Positions 34,553 to 44,001 of a stretch of 64,000 nt of DNA are shown one piece after another. Each line of letters opens with the position of its first letter. Positions within the stretch are counted from its first letter, which is position 1. The notes beneath the pieces were generated by a model, which was given only the letters and a program-made list of their open reading frames with translations, had not been told where the DNA came from and did no database searches. The DNA is taken from assembly GCF_021117405.1 (NCBI RefSeq), contig NZ_CP088251.1:3147001-3211000 (forward strand), written 5' to 3'. This DNA comes from Frateuria edaphi (lineage in GTDB: Bacteria; Pseudomonadota; Gammaproteobacteria; Xanthomonadales; Rhodanobacteraceae). A program made the position numbers and the translations under genes.

Positions 34553-35521
34553 ATGACCACGTTTAGGTTCGCCCCCCTGCTCTTCCTGCTCGCGCTTGTG
34601 TGCATCGGCGCGCAAGCGCGATCCGCCGTCTGGCAACCCTCTCCCGGTCACGTGCAGGTGCCGATCTGGCCTAGCGCGGTACCGGATGCGCTGCGGCACC
34701 CGAAGCCGGAGGCGGTGGCCGCGGACTGGGCCAAGGTCACCAACGTCAGCCGCCCGACGATGACCGTGTATGCGCCCAAGGGCCACAACACCGGCGTGGC
34801 GGTGGTGGTGTTTCCCGGTGGCGGTTACCAGATGCTGGCGATGGATCTGGAGGGGACGGAGATATGCGATTGGTTGACGTCGCGCGGGATCACCTGCGTG
34901 CTGTTGAAGTATCGCGTGCCCGATTCGGGGCCGACCTGGAAGGACGGGCATCGCTACTACCCGAAGGTGCAGACGGCGCTGCAGGACGCGCAACGCACGC
35001 TGGGGCTGGTGCGCCAGCACGCGGCGCAGTGGCATGTCGATCCGCACAAGGTGGGCGTGATCGGCTTTTCCGCCGGCGGGCATCTGGTGGCCGCGGTCAG
35101 CACGCATTTCGACCGGCGCACGTATCCGCCGGTGGATGCCGCCGACCGGCTGAACTCCCGTCCGGACTTCGCCATCGCGCTCTACCCCGGCCACCTGTGG
35201 GTACACGAGGACGAGGACGACGCCACGCGCGACGAGACGGACCTGAAACTGCGTCCGGACATCCACGTCACCGCCGACGTGCCGCCGACCTTCCTGCTGC
35301 AGGCCGAGGACGACCATGTGGACGGCGTGGAGCAGTCGCTGGCCTATTACGTCGCGCTGCAGAAGGCTGGCGTGCCCACGGAGTTGCACCTCTACGCGCA
35401 GGGCGGCCACGCTTTCGGCCTGCGCCCCAGCAAGTTGCCGATCCGCCATTGGCCCGAGCTGGTGGAGCAGTGGCTGCATACGATCGGCATGCTCGGCACC
35501 GGCACGGCGGCTCAGAGATAG
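34553..35521 (+). CDS. Secreted alpha/beta-hydrolase (esterase/acetyl-xylan-esterase-like)
   Basis: A 322-residue exported serine hydrolase. A signal peptide (FAPLLFLLALVCIGAQARS) leads to the mature domain. The oxyanion-hole motif is VVFPGGGYQ, the nucleophile is in GVIGFSAGGHLVA, the acid is in FLLQAEDDHVDG and the histidine is in AQGGHAFGLRP, so the triad is complete. The general layout fits esterases of the BD-FAE/acetyl-xylan-esterase group that deacylate plant polysaccharides. The native high-GC composition returns here, marking the end of the cassette region. The ATG at 34553 has no clear Shine-Dalgarno. Confidence 0.88.
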   Translation: MTTFRFAPLLFLLALVCIGAQARSAVWQPSPGHVQVPIWPSAVPDALRHPKPEAVAADWAKVTNVSRPTMTVYAPKGHNTGVAVVVFPGGGYQMLAMDLEGTEICDWLTSRGITCVLLKYRVPDSGPTWKDGHRYYPKVQTALQDAQRTLGLVRQHAAQWHVDPHKVGVIGFSAGGHLVAAVSTHFDRRTYPPVDAADRLNSRPDFAIALYPGHLWVHEDEDDATRDETDLKLRPDIHVTADVPPTFLLQAEDDHVDGVEQSLAYYVALQKAGVPTELHLYAQGGHAFGLRPSKLPIRHWPELVEQWLHTIGMLGTGTAAQR

Positions 35522-35571
35522 AGAGGCGGATTTCGGCTTTCCTGCGCCAACTTACCCAGGCACTGGCTCTC

Positions 35572-36069
35572 ATGAATTCACCCGAATTCGCGGAAACCTA
35601 CAGTCGTGGCGAGCGTATCCGCTTCGCCCTGATCGGCATCGTCGTGGGCGCGCTCGCGCTTGGCGTGTGGAAGCTATGGGCGCTCCCGGGAATCGCCGGA
35701 TTCGCGGACACGGCACCGTGCCGTACCGTCTTCGGCATCAACGGTGCCATCGTGTTGTGGTTCGGCCTGTTCGTCGGGCTGCCGATGCTGTTCGCCATCG
35801 TCCTGGCTATCGAGCCTGGTCGCCATGGCTTGGCGATCCTGCGCGATGGCCAGTACCCGCCGCGCGGCGCGAAGGTCCTCCGGCCTGTCCGCATCCGACG
35901 CGGCACGAGCGCGCGATGGATCGGCTACCTGCACCTCCTGGCGTTTACGCCGCTTGTCGCGGTGGGCATCTGGGGATACGGGAAGGCCGTTGCCTTGTCC
36001 CACATGAGCGGGATGGCCCACTGTCACGGCCAACCGGAAGGACGTCACGCCCACATGCGGGATCGATAG
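35572..36069 (+). CDS. Hypothetical integral membrane protein
   Basis: A 165-residue protein with three hydrophobic helices: near residues 17-39 (IRFALIGIVVGALALGVWKL), 57-80 (INGAIVLWFGLFVGLPMLFAIVLAI) and 118-138 (LHLLAFTPLVAVGIWGYGKAV). The loop after helix 2 is basic (PPRGAKVLRPVRIRRGTSAR) and so probably cytoplasmic. The C-terminus is rich in His and Met (ALSHMSGMAHCHGQ), which might bind metal. It follows the esterase by 50 bases. I recognise no family. Confidence 0.65.
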   Translation: MNSPEFAETYSRGERIRFALIGIVVGALALGVWKLWALPGIAGFADTAPCRTVFGINGAIVLWFGLFVGLPMLFAIVLAIEPGRHGLAILRDGQYPPRGAKVLRPVRIRRGTSARWIGYLHLLAFTPLVAVGIWGYGKAVALSHMSGMAHCHGQPEGRHAHMRDR

Positions 36070-36121
36070 TGCGGGGTCGCCAGAGCGTCCTGCGGAAATG
36101 TCGCTTCGAGCGCACTTGCCG

Positions 36122-36652
36122 ATGACCGTGATCCAGATACGCACAGCCCGTCCCGACGACGCCCGTCAGCTCGCGGATCTCGCGGAAGCCACCTTCCGGG
36201 ACACGTTCGGCGCCGTCAATACGGCCCAGGACATGGACCTCCATTGCCGGGCGAGCTATAGCGAGGCCATCCAGGCGGCCGAGATCGCCAGGCCGGACAT
36301 GCTGACGTTGCTGGGCGAGGAGGCCGGACTACTGACCGGGTTCGCGCAGCTTCGCTGGGCCGATGCGCCGGCGTGCGTGGCGGGCGCGGCGGCGGGCGAG
36401 ATCCAGCGGCTGTATGTCGCCCGCGAATGGCACGGCAAGGGCGTCGCGCAGGCGCTGATGCACGCGTGCCTGGAGGCGATGCGGGCGCGCAGTTCGGAGG
36501 TGGTCTGGCTGGGCGTGTGGGAGCGCAATCCGCGGGCGATCGCGTTCTACCGGAAGTTCGGCTTCGCCGAGGTGGGCGAGCATGTGTTTGCGGTGGGGAG
36601 CGATCCGCAGCGGGATATTGTGATGGCGAGGCCGGTATCGGCCTCGCCGTGA
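36122..36652 (+). CDS. GNAT-family N-acetyltransferase
   Basis: A 176-residue acetyl-CoA-dependent transferase. The opening IQIRTARPDDARQLADLAEATF is the usual GNAT strand-helix start. The CoA-binding loop is LYVAREWHGKGVAQALMHACLE (R/Q-x-x-G-x-G/A). WLGVWERNPRAIAFYRKFGFAEVG is the typical C-terminal motif. It resembles PaiA-like or ribosomal-protein alanine acetyltransferase relatives, but the substrate is unknown. An in-frame ATG at 36098 is the other possible start; neither has a strong ribosome binding site. Confidence 0.87.
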   Translation: MTVIQIRTARPDDARQLADLAEATFRDTFGAVNTAQDMDLHCRASYSEAIQAAEIARPDMLTLLGEEAGLLTGFAQLRWADAPACVAGAAAGEIQRLYVAREWHGKGVAQALMHACLEAMRARSSEVVWLGVWERNPRAIAFYRKFGFAEVGEHVFAVGSDPQRDIVMARPVSASP

Positions 36653-36678
36653 GAGGCAGTGAGCTTTAACCCTACGGA

Positions 36679-37485
36679 TCAGTGGGGCGCGCGCTCCGAT
36701 CCGCCTGTGACATGCCCAAGCGGACAGCTGGGTGATGCGCTGGCGTGCCAGCGCGCGAACCGCCACGGAACCAGCATGGGTACGTCGCGCTGGTAGCTAC
36801 GGTAGGTGTCGCCGTACTGGGCGATCAGGTCGCGCTCTTCGAGGAACTTCACCGCCACCAGGATGTAGCCGGTGGTCATCAGGGCGAACAGCAGGCGGCC
36901 GGCGCTCATGTCCGGCGTGGACCAGAACGCGATCAGGAAACCCAGCATCAAAGGGTGGCGCACGATGCGGTAGAACGCGCGGGTGACGAAGGGCGTGTCG
37001 CGGTCCGGATGCCGGCGGCGCGCGAAGTGCCAGACCTGGCGCAGGCCGAACAGGTCGAAGTGGTTGATGACGAACGTGCTCGAGAGCACCAGCAGCCAGC
37101 CGATCGCGGCCAGGGCGTAGAGCACCCAGCGGGCCGGCTCGTTGTCCATCTGCCAGATCACGAACGGCAGCGTGCGCCACTGCCAGAACAAGAGGACCAG
37201 CACCAGGCTGCTGGCAAGCACGTAGGTGCTGCGCTCGATCGGCGCCGGGACGTAGCGGGTCCACCACCGCTTGAACGCCGGGCGGGCCATGCCGCTGTGC
37301 TGCACGGCGAACAGGCCAAGCAGGAGCAGGTCGATCACGAGCGCCACGGCCGGCGGACCGGTGAGGCCGTCGTCGATGGTGCGCGGCACGCCCAAGCCGC
37401 TGACGAAGCCGATGGCGTAGAGGAAGCTGAGCAGGAACACCGTGTAGGCGAAAGCGCCGTAGAGCAGGGCGAGCAGGCGGGACAT
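36679..37485 (-). CDS. mddA: MddA/NnrU-like membrane methyltransferase
   Basis: A 268-residue polytopic membrane protein with about six helices. The C-terminal SAM-binding part matches isoprenylcysteine/phospholipid methyltransferases: FYRIVRHPLMLGFLIAFWSTPDMS and KFLEERDLIAQYGDTYRSYQRDVPMLVP. The N-terminal half (LLYGAFAYTVFLLSFLYAIGFV) with QHSGMARPAFKRWWTRYVPAPIERSTYVL is characteristic of methanethiol S-methyltransferase (MddA), which makes dimethyl sulfide. I use ATG 37485, preceded by GAGG at a nine-base spacing; ATG 37512 is upstream. The gene lies 40 bases after the diheme peroxidase and may be cotranscribed. MddA versus a related NnrU enzyme cannot be settled by eye. Confidence 0.78.
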   Translation of the reverse strand: MSRLLALLYGAFAYTVFLLSFLYAIGFVSGLGVPRTIDDGLTGPPAVALVIDLLLLGLFAVQHSGMARPAFKRWWTRYVPAPIERSTYVLASSLVLVLLFWQWRTLPFVIWQMDNEPARWVLYALAAIGWLLVLSSTFVINHFDLFGLRQVWHFARRRHPDRDTPFVTRAFYRIVRHPLMLGFLIAFWSTPDMSAGRLLFALMTTGYILVAVKFLEERDLIAQYGDTYRSYQRDVPMLVPWRFARWHASASPSCPLGHVTGGSERAPH

Positions 37486-37525
37486 GGGGTGGAACCTCAT
37501 TGGCTGGAGCAACGATGCCGGCGGC

Positions 37526-38956
37526 TCAAAGCGCCGACAGGAACGCCACGAGATCGCGCTTCTGCTGCGCGCTCATGTGGATCTTGAAGCGGGTGTCGTA
37601 GAAGTCGACGACGTCGCCGAGGGTGGCGGCCGAGCCGTTGTGGAAGTACGGCGCGCGTGCGGCCAGGCCGCGCAGGATCGGGCCCTTGAACTTGCCGATG
37701 TCGGCCCATTTGCCGGTGATCATGGCCAGGCCCGGGTCGGTGGTCTGCACGCTCTTGCCGGTGGCCAGGTTGGTGAGCGTGTACAGCGGCAGGTCGGGCG
37801 TGCGCCGGCTGGCGTCGGCGACGCCGATGTTCACCGGCAGCGCGACCGAGTGGTTGCCGATGTTCGGCGCGTTGTGGCAACTGCTGCAGCTGCCGCGGAT
37901 GACGGACTTGCCGGTGACGTCGTTCAATCCGGCCACGCCGCTGATGTTGATGCGCATCGAGTTGAACAGCTTCTCGCCACGGGCGATGGCGGCGCGGGCG
38001 CGGCCGCGGCGGTCGCGGTTGAACTGCCCGGGATCGTCCCAGCTGTCGAACAAGCGCATGGCGTTCTCGTCGAACGCATCGCCAGTCGGGTCGTTGCCGA
38101 GCGTGTCGTTGATGCCGATCCAGAAGCGCTGCAGCGCGAGGATGGCGGGGCCGCCCAGCGCATCGGATTCGTTGAGGCGGCCGGCGGCGTTGTCGTCCAC
38201 CTGCGCGGTGACCAGGTGCAGTTCGAACTCGACGATGCTGTCGATGATCGCGTCGGTGGGCGCGCGCGCTGCCTGCTCGTGGCCGAGGATGGCGTTGCGT
38301 GCCTGCTGGGCCAGGCTGCTGCGCAGGTCCTGCACGTCGATGCCCGCGTCCATCGGCGGGTTGAACGGGGTGAAGGTTTCGCGCGCGTCCCACATCACGG
38401 CCGTCAGCCAGATCAGATTGGTCGAGGGCAGCGGGCGGCGGAACAGCGACAGCTCGTGCGCGCTGGCGTAACCGTAGGGATCGTCCACCGCGCTGAGGCG
38501 GAACTGGGCGTTGTCCGGGATCGGCCTGCCAACGCGGATCAGCCCGCGGTTGAGCAGCATGGCGTAGGCGCTGCGGCGCGCTTCCACCGATGAGACGTCG
38601 GCCAGCGGCGATACCGCACCGTCGACCAGCGCGAAGATCGGATCCATGCCGCTGGTGCGTGCGAAGCGCTGGCGCAGTTCCTGCGGCGTGATCGACCAGC
38701 CTTGCGCCTGGCGGTGGCAGGAATCGCAGCTGCGGCCGTTGCTGCCGAAGCCCTGGAAGAACGCGTTGTCGTGGTCGATGCGGCCGGTGGGCGTGGTGGT
38801 CTGCACCGAGCCGGAAGCATCGGATGTCACCAGCGGATTGCCGCGGGAGGCGTCGACCTGCTGGGCGTGGGTGGCGCCGGTGCCGAGCAGGAACGCGGCG
38901 AGCGTGGTGGCCAGTCGCCGGACGGCGGCGGCGCGGAAAGTGCGGTGATCGGACAT
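37526..38956 (-). CDS. Diheme cytochrome c peroxidase/oxidoreductase (MauG/CcpA family)
   Basis: A 476-residue periplasmic protein. After a signal peptide ([18 protein letters not shown]), two c-type heme motifs occur: CDSCH near residue 78 and CSSCH near residue 352. [25 protein letters not shown] and [23 protein letters not shown] are standard for the family, the latter at the high-potential heme. The enzyme would reduce hydrogen peroxide or oxidise a protein partner. It is longer than typical 330-residue CcpA and closer to the longer MauG-like putative peroxidases. It lies 140 bases after the Ser/Thr kinase, same strand. Confidence 0.88.
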   Translation of the reverse strand: MSDHRTFRAAAVRRLATTLAAFLLGTGATHAQQVDASRGNPLVTSDASGSVQTTTPTGRIDHDNAFFQGFGSNGRSCDSCHRQAQGWSITPQELRQRFARTSGMDPIFALVDGAVSPLADVSSVEARRSAYAMLLNRGLIRVGRPIPDNAQFRLSAVDDPYGYASAHELSLFRRPLPSTNLIWLTAVMWDARETFTPFNPPMDAGIDVQDLRSSLAQQARNAILGHEQAARAPTDAIIDSIVEFELHLVTAQVDDNAAGRLNESDALGGPAILALQRFWIGINDTLGNDPTGDAFDENAMRLFDSWDDPGQFNRDRRGRARAAIARGEKLFNSMRINISGVAGLNDVTGKSVIRGSCSSCHNAPNIGNHSVALPVNIGVADASRRTPDLPLYTLTNLATGKSVQTTDPGLAMITGKWADIGKFKGPILRGLAARAPYFHNGSAATLGDVVDFYDTRFKIHMSAQQKRDLVAFLSAL

Positions 38957-39096
38957 GCGGGGTTCCCCATGGCAGCGGTGCGTCCTTCGGACTTCGGCTT
39001 CGACCGGCAAGGTCGTGGCACGACGGGGAACACTGGTCGTGGGCGAAGTGCGACATGGGGCTCGGCGCGGCGATCGGCCGCGACGCGCCGCAAGGG

Positions 39097-41913
39097 TCAG
39101 TTCGACAGCGCGTTGCAGGAACCGATCGGGCGGCGCAGCAGCGCCTCGCCCTCGGCCAGCTCGGGATGCGCGGCCAGGCCATTGGCTTCGATGAGCGCCT
39201 GCGCCCCACGCGCCTGCAACGCGGCATCCTTGCAGTCGCCGCCGCGCGCCGCGGCGACGGCGAGCCACAGCTGCGCGGCAAGCCGGCGCGGATGGGCCGG
39301 CGGCAGTTCATGGCTGGCGCGCGGGATCGCCGCCGCCAACCGCGCTTTCGCCTTGTCCGGCTCGCCCCTCGCGAGCTCCACCTGCGCCCGCAGAGTCTGC
39401 ACCCACAGCAGCTGCGGATCGGGGCGGGAGGCGACCGCGGCGAGGTCGCGGTCGACCGTCGCCTGCAGCGTGTCCGTGCACTGCGGGCCGGGCGATTGGT
39501 GGCAGGCCAGCAACAGGCGCGCCTCGGCGATCAGCGGCGGCACCCGGTACTTGCGCGTGCGCAGGCCTGCGATGGCCGCGGGCAACCGTTCGCGCGCCCG
39601 CGCAGGTTGGCCCTCGAGCAGATCGATGCCCGCCAGTTCGCTGTCCACGCGGCCGATCCGCATGCGGTTGGCCGGGTCGTTGCCGTACAGGCGGCGCGCT
39701 TCGTCGAAGAGTTTGCGCGCGCCGGCGAGATCGCCCGCTTCCACGGTGCCGAAGGCGGTGGCTTCCAGCGAATCGCCGTGCAACGCGCTCTGCGCACCGA
39801 AACCGCCGGCCGACCATGCCTGTGCCTGCCGGCAGCGCGACTGCGCGCTGGTGCGATCTCCCCGCAGCCCTTCCAGCACGCAGGCTTTCTGCGCGGCATA
39901 GACCTGGGTGAGCTGCGGCTTGACGCCGTTGCGCGCATACATCGCCAACGCCTGGTCGAACAACGCGTGCGCCTGCGTCCAGTGGCCGGCGCGATACGCG
40001 GACGAGGCCAGGCCCGCCAGCGCCAGGGTGGTTTCGTTGCTGGACGGGCCGAAATGCGCCAGCTCGAACTGCCAGGTCTTGCGCCACATCGCCATCGCCT
40101 CGTCGTAGCGCTCCAGCCCTTCCAGCGCGGAGGCGACGTCGTTGTAGCCGATGCCGACGCGCGCGTCGTCCGGTCCCCACGTGGCGATCCGTTCGGCCAG
40201 TGCTTCGCGGGCGAGGGCCAGCGAGGTCTCGCCGTGCCCTTCGCTGTTTTCGACCGCGCCCAGCGGGCCGAGCAGGTCGATCAGCGCCTCGCCGTGGATG
40301 CCCTGGGCGAGCATGCGCTGGTGGGCCAGCCGCAGGTCGGCCCCGCCGGCCGCGAAGTCTTCCATGCGCACCTCGGCGTAACCGCGTGCGGTGAGCGCAT
40401 GGATGGCCTCGATGTCGGACGGCGCCAGCATCCGCTCGGACAGCGCGACGGCCCGGTTCGCGAGCTGGCGCGATTGCGCCGCGTTGCCCAGGTTCTCGTA
40501 CAGGCGCGAGAACATCGCGAGCAGATCCACGCGGCCGCCGTCGTCCATCTGGGGCGAGTTGTCCAGTTTCGCCACGCCATGCGCCACCAGTTCGTCCAGG
40601 CTGGGTTGCCGGGAGGCGGCGACGCCGTAGCGGATCGGCGCGAACAGGCTTTCGACGAACGCCCGCACCATGTTGGCGCGCTCGGCCTGGCGTCGCGCGA
40701 CCTGCGCCTGCCACAGGGCCAGCGACAACGACACCAGGATGGCGAGCACGAACGTCGCGGTGATCACCACGCCACCGCGATGCCGCGCCGCGAACTTGCC
40801 CGCACGGTACCAGCGCGAAGGCGGGTGCGCCTGCACCGGCTCGCTGTCGAGGTGTCGCTCGATGTCTTCGGCCAGCGCGCCAGCGGAGGCGTAGCGCCGC
40901 TCCGGCTCCGGGCAGGCGGCCTTCAGCACGATGTTGTCGAGGTCGCCGCGCAGCTTGCGCCGGATGGGCGCGACCGCGCCCGCTGACGGCGCCAGGCCGT
41001 AGGCGGTGGCGAGGGTCGGCGTGGTGGTGTGCGAGGGTGGCGTGGTGGCATCGCCGGTGGCGCGCCGGTGGCCGCTGATCAGTTCCTCCAGCAGGATGCC
41101 CAGCGCATAGACGTCGGTGGCGGTGGTGATCGGCTGCTGGGCGAACTGTTCCGGCGCGGCGTAGGCCGGGGTGAGCGCGCGGTGCTGGGTGCGCGTGGCG
41201 CTGTCGATGTCCTCGTCGAGCAGCCTGGCGATGCCGAAGTCCAGCAGCTTCACGTCGCCCTCGGGGGTGACCAGCACGTTGGAAGGCTTGAGGTCGCGAT
41301 GCACGATCAGCGCGCGGTGGGCGGTCTCGACCGCGCGGCAGACCATCAGGAACAGCACCAGCCGCTGGCGCAGCGCGAGCCCGCGCTCGCGCGCGTAGTC
41401 GGTGATCGGCTGGCCGTCGACCAGTTCCAGCGCGATGTAGGCCTGGCCGCTCTCCGTCACGCCGCCCTCGATCAGCCGCGCGATACCCGGATGGCGCAGG
41501 CGCGCCAGCGCCTCGCGCTCGCGGCGGAACTGGCGCTGCGCCTCCGTGGTGTAGAGCCCGCGCGCGAGCAGCTTGACCGCCACTTCCTGGCGCACGCCCT
41601 CGCTGTCGCGGAAGGCACGGAACACGGTGGAGGAGCCGCCTTCGCCGAGCACCTCGACCAGTTCGAACGGCCCGATCGTGCTGCCGGCGGGAAGCGCATC
41701 GCTGACGCTGGCTTCGCCGATCGCCTGCGCGGCGCGGGCGGCGTCGCCGGTGGCGAGCAGCTCGCCTTCGGTGGCGTCGGCGGCGAGCATGCGTTCGATC
41801 TGCGCGCGCAGGTCCAGGTCGGGGCAGCGCTCGGTGAGCAGGCGTGCGCGCGCGGGCGCCGGCAGCGGGAGGGCCGCCTCGAACAGCTCGCGCAACGACG
41901 GTATGGATGCCAT
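39097..41913 (-). CDS. Membrane Ser/Thr protein kinase with TPR sensor domain
   Basis: A 938-residue Hanks-type kinase. The kinase domain (about 82-345) is intact: LGEGGSSTVFRAF loop, VAVKLL lysine, HRDLKPSNVL catalytic loop, DFG in LLDFGIARL and AYAAPEQFAQ. One membrane helix follows near 385-407 (VVITATFVLAILVSLSLALW). The 500-residue periplasmic part is TPR-like, with repeated helical pairs such as YENLGNAAQSRQLANRAV and AMWRKTWQFELAHFG. It should sense an envelope state and phosphorylate a cytoplasmic target. The upstream ECF sigma gene, 112 bases away on the same strand, is the likely partner, as in similar Xanthomonadales pairs. Confidence 0.9.
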   Translation of the reverse strand: MASIPSLRELFEAALPLPAPARARLLTERCPDLDLRAQIERMLAADATEGELLATGDAARAAQAIGEASVSDALPAGSTIGPFELVEVLGEGGSSTVFRAFRDSEGVRQEVAVKLLARGLYTTEAQRQFRREREALARLRHPGIARLIEGGVTESGQAYIALELVDGQPITDYARERGLALRQRLVLFLMVCRAVETAHRALIVHRDLKPSNVLVTPEGDVKLLDFGIARLLDEDIDSATRTQHRALTPAYAAPEQFAQQPITTATDVYALGILLEELISGHRRATGDATTPPSHTTTPTLATAYGLAPSAGAVAPIRRKLRGDLDNIVLKAACPEPERRYASAGALAEDIERHLDSEPVQAHPPSRWYRAGKFAARHRGGVVITATFVLAILVSLSLALWQAQVARRQAERANMVRAFVESLFAPIRYGVAASRQPSLDELVAHGVAKLDNSPQMDDGGRVDLLAMFSRLYENLGNAAQSRQLANRAVALSERMLAPSDIEAIHALTARGYAEVRMEDFAAGGADLRLAHQRMLAQGIHGEALIDLLGPLGAVENSEGHGETSLALAREALAERIATWGPDDARVGIGYNDVASALEGLERYDEAMAMWRKTWQFELAHFGPSSNETTLALAGLASSAYRAGHWTQAHALFDQALAMYARNGVKPQLTQVYAAQKACVLEGLRGDRTSAQSRCRQAQAWSAGGFGAQSALHGDSLEATAFGTVEAGDLAGARKLFDEARRLYGNDPANRMRIGRVDSELAGIDLLEGQPARARERLPAAIAGLRTRKYRVPPLIAEARLLLACHQSPGPQCTDTLQATVDRDLAAVASRPDPQLLWVQTLRAQVELARGEPDKAKARLAAAIPRASHELPPAHPRRLAAQLWLAVAAARGGDCKDAALQARGAQALIEANGLAAHPELAEGEALLRRPIGSCNALSN

Positions 41914-42025
41914 GACGCCTCTCCTCGCCCTGCCTCTTCCATAAACCCCGGATGGGTGCGGTTTGCGACCATGTTCCCCGGGTGATGCGCGGACTGCGGC
42001 AGGACCCGGTACTCGTGCTTGCGCG

Positions 42026-42556
42026 CTAGTCCATGCGTGCCTTGATGAAGGCGCGCGCGAAGCGCCAGTCGCGGTCGATGGTGCGCCGGCACAGGCCCAG
42101 CGTTTCGCCCACCTGTTCCAGGCTGAGGCCGGCGAAGAAGCGCAGTTCGACCACCTGCGCGGCGCGCGCGTCGGCCAGTTCGAGTTCGTCCAGCGCGGCG
42201 TCCAGCGCGAGTGCCTGTTCGGCGGTGTCGAGCGCGAGTTTCAGCGACTGGTCGTCCAGCGTCACGCGCTGCCACTGCCCGCCGGCGCACAGGCGCAGGC
42301 GGTCGCGGGCGCGGTTGATCAGCAGGTGCCGCATGGCGCGCGCGGCGTAGCTGAAGAACTGCGCCGGATGGTCGAACTGCAGGCCTTCGCGCTGGCCCAT
42401 GCGCAGGTACAGCTCGTGCACCAGCTCGGTGGTGTCCAGCGTGGCGTTGCGACGACTGGCCAGCTGTTTGGCGGCCATGGCCTTGAGGCGCGCGTAGACC
42501 GTGACGAACAACGCCTCGGCCGACTGGTCGAGCGGCATGGGTCGCGATTCGGACAT
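42026..42556 (-). CDS. ECF sigma factor, TIGR02999-like
   Basis: A 176-residue group 4 sigma factor. Region 2 includes YARLKAMAAKQLASRR and TTELVHELYLRMGQREGLQFDHPAQFFSYAARAMRHLLINRARDRL, the hallmark of the TIGR02999 type linked to Ser/Thr kinases. Region 4 is ADARAAQVVELRFFAGLSLEQVGETLGLCRRTIDRDWRFARAFI, with a helix-turn-helix. These factors lack classical anti-sigma partners and are thought to be controlled by phosphorylation by an adjacent kinase, here the gene at 39097. The ATG at 42556 is used; an ATG six codons later is possible. Confidence 0.9.
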   Translation of the reverse strand: MSESRPMPLDQSAEALFVTVYARLKAMAAKQLASRRNATLDTTELVHELYLRMGQREGLQFDHPAQFFSYAARAMRHLLINRARDRLRLCAGGQWQRVTLDDQSLKLALDTAEQALALDAALDELELADARAAQVVELRFFAGLSLEQVGETLGLCRRTIDRDWRFARAFIKARMD

Positions 42557-42647
42557 CCGAAGCACCCCGCTGGGGCAGGCCTCAACGGGGGGATGGTACG
42601 CCTGCGGACGATGGGTGGAACGGATCGGGCGATCTGCCGGGTAGTTG

Positions 42648-42777
42648 CCCCCTCTCCGCGGAAAGGGCTGGGGTGAGGGGCCACTCTTGCGAAAGGCCAC
42701 CTGAAGGGGCGGTCGCTCTGGTTACTCCCCGCAAGCGCCGACCCCTCACCCAAACCCTCTCCTTCACAGGAGGGAGG
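42648..42777. repeat. MITE-like repeat (CTCTCCC family), full copy
   Basis: The left end CCCCTCTCCGCGGAAAGGG then GCTGGGGTGAGGGG is mirrored by the right end ACCCCTCACCCAAACCCTCTCC. The middle contains ACTCTTGCGA, also present at 53.43 kb. The element lies between the sigma-factor start and the nucleotidyltransferase stop and makes up most of the 224-base gap. Confidence 0.85.
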
Positions 42778-42780
42778 TCT

Positions 42781-44001
42781 TCAGTTTTCGGCCAGACGCG
42801 ACTCCAGCGCCGCCCTCACCACGTACAACGTATCCATCCGCGGCACCGGGCGGGTCAGCCAGGCAAGGATGCGCCGGCGTTGCGACGAAACGACCCAGCT
42901 CTGCCCCTGCAGCCACAGCTGCGTGCGGACCATGTCCGCCCGCTCGCGCCGGGCCTCGTCGGTCGGCCTGAGCCGGTTGTGCAGGTAGCGCGCGACCTCG
43001 CCGGGCGAGCGGCACCATTCCATGCCGGCCAGGCCGTGCAGCCACAGGTCCGAGCAGGACACCGCGCTCAGTGTCCAGCGGCTGGAGACCGCGCGCAGCA
43101 GCGGCGGGCAGTCGCGTTCGAGCCGTTCGAGCACGGTGCCGGGCACGGCGTGGCGGTAATAGCGCGCCACCAGGCGCAGCGGCGGCAGCGCCCACCACGG
43201 CGGCTCGTGCGCCTGCCACAGCACGTCCCAGTCGCGCGGGGTCATGCGCGTGGCCAGCAGCGAGATGTCGTTGAGGTGCAGCAGGCGCAGGCTGCGGCCG
43301 CAGAGGTTGCCGGCCGCGTGCAGCAGCAGGTGGCCCATCAGCGCCGCCTGCGAGGGGTAGGCGTTGAGGCCGGGTTGCGCCTCGTGCGGATACACCGTGG
43401 CGGTGAGGTCGACGGTGGCCAGCGGCAGGCGCTCGTGGATGTGCGTGTGCAGCTCGATGTTCACCGGGGTGTCGCGGTGCTCGCCCAACGCGTTCACCGG
43501 CGTCTCTGCAACCGGCTTGAACACCTGGTGCTTCCACTGGGTGAAGGAGCTCTCGTAGCCGAGTTCCTGGAGCAGGCCGGCCGCGCGTTGCGCGTCGCCC
43601 GGATGCACGAGCAGGTCGATGTCGGCCATCGGCCGTTCGCCCGCCGCGTACAGGCCCAGCGCGTGAAGCGCCGCGCCCTTCAGCGGCACCAGCGGCACGC
43701 CGGCGGCGCGGGCGGCGGCGTCCAGCCGGTGCAGCAGATCGACGATGCGCCGGTGGCGCAGCTCCACGTGTTCGTGCTGGTCGGCGAGAAAGCGCTTCCA
43801 CGGCGCGTGCTGCCAGCTGGGGCGGCGGTCAAGCAGCGGCGAGACGCCGTGCGCGGCGGCCGCGGCCATGGCCAGGCGCCATTCCAGCGGCGTCCAGTCG
43901 GGCGTGCCGCCGCCGGGCAACGCCAGTTCGGCGGCAAGCGCTTCGGTGGCGCGGCGCAGGCCGGCGCGGATGGTGCGTAGCGGCGGCAGGTGGTCAGGCA
44001 T
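42781..44001 (-). CDS. Uncharacterised nucleotidyltransferase (PF14907-like)
   Basis: A 406-residue cytosolic protein with a nucleotidyltransferase-like core. PLKGAALHALGLYAAGERPMADIDLLVHP (about 105-133) holds the DxD metal-binding pair and the R-x-M-x-D-I-D pattern of the PF14907 family. The remainder is helical, with HTHIHERLP and LMGHLLLHAAGNLCG. Members are found next to lasso-peptide, PqqD and HPr-kinase-like genes, but their chemistry is unproven. It overlaps the radical SAM gene by eight bases, so they are coupled. It ends only a few bases before a MITE-like repeat. Confidence 0.78.
   Translation of the reverse strand: MPDHLPPLRTIRAGLRRATEALAAELALPGGGTPDWTPLEWRLAMAAAAAHGVSPLLDRRPSWQHAPWKRFLADQHEHVELRHRRIVDLLHRLDAAARAAGVPLVPLKGAALHALGLYAAGERPMADIDLLVHPGDAQRAAGLLQELGYESSFTQWKHQVFKPVAETPVNALGEHRDTPVNIELHTHIHERLPLATVDLTATVYPHEAQPGLNAYPSQAALMGHLLLHAAGNLCGRSLRLLHLNDISLLATRMTPRDWDVLWQAHEPPWWALPPLRLVARYYRHAVPGTVLERLERDCPPLLRAVSSRWTLSAVSCSDLWLHGLAGMEWCRSPGEVARYLHNRLRPTDEARRERADMVRTQLWLQGQSWVVSSQRRRILAWLTRPVPRMDTLYVVRAALESRLAEN

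Noticed and set aside
32152-34560. Prophage or IS remnant as explanation for the low-GC region
   Set aside because: No transposase, integrase or phage structural gene is present, while junctions follow attC logic with stop codons in inverse cores.
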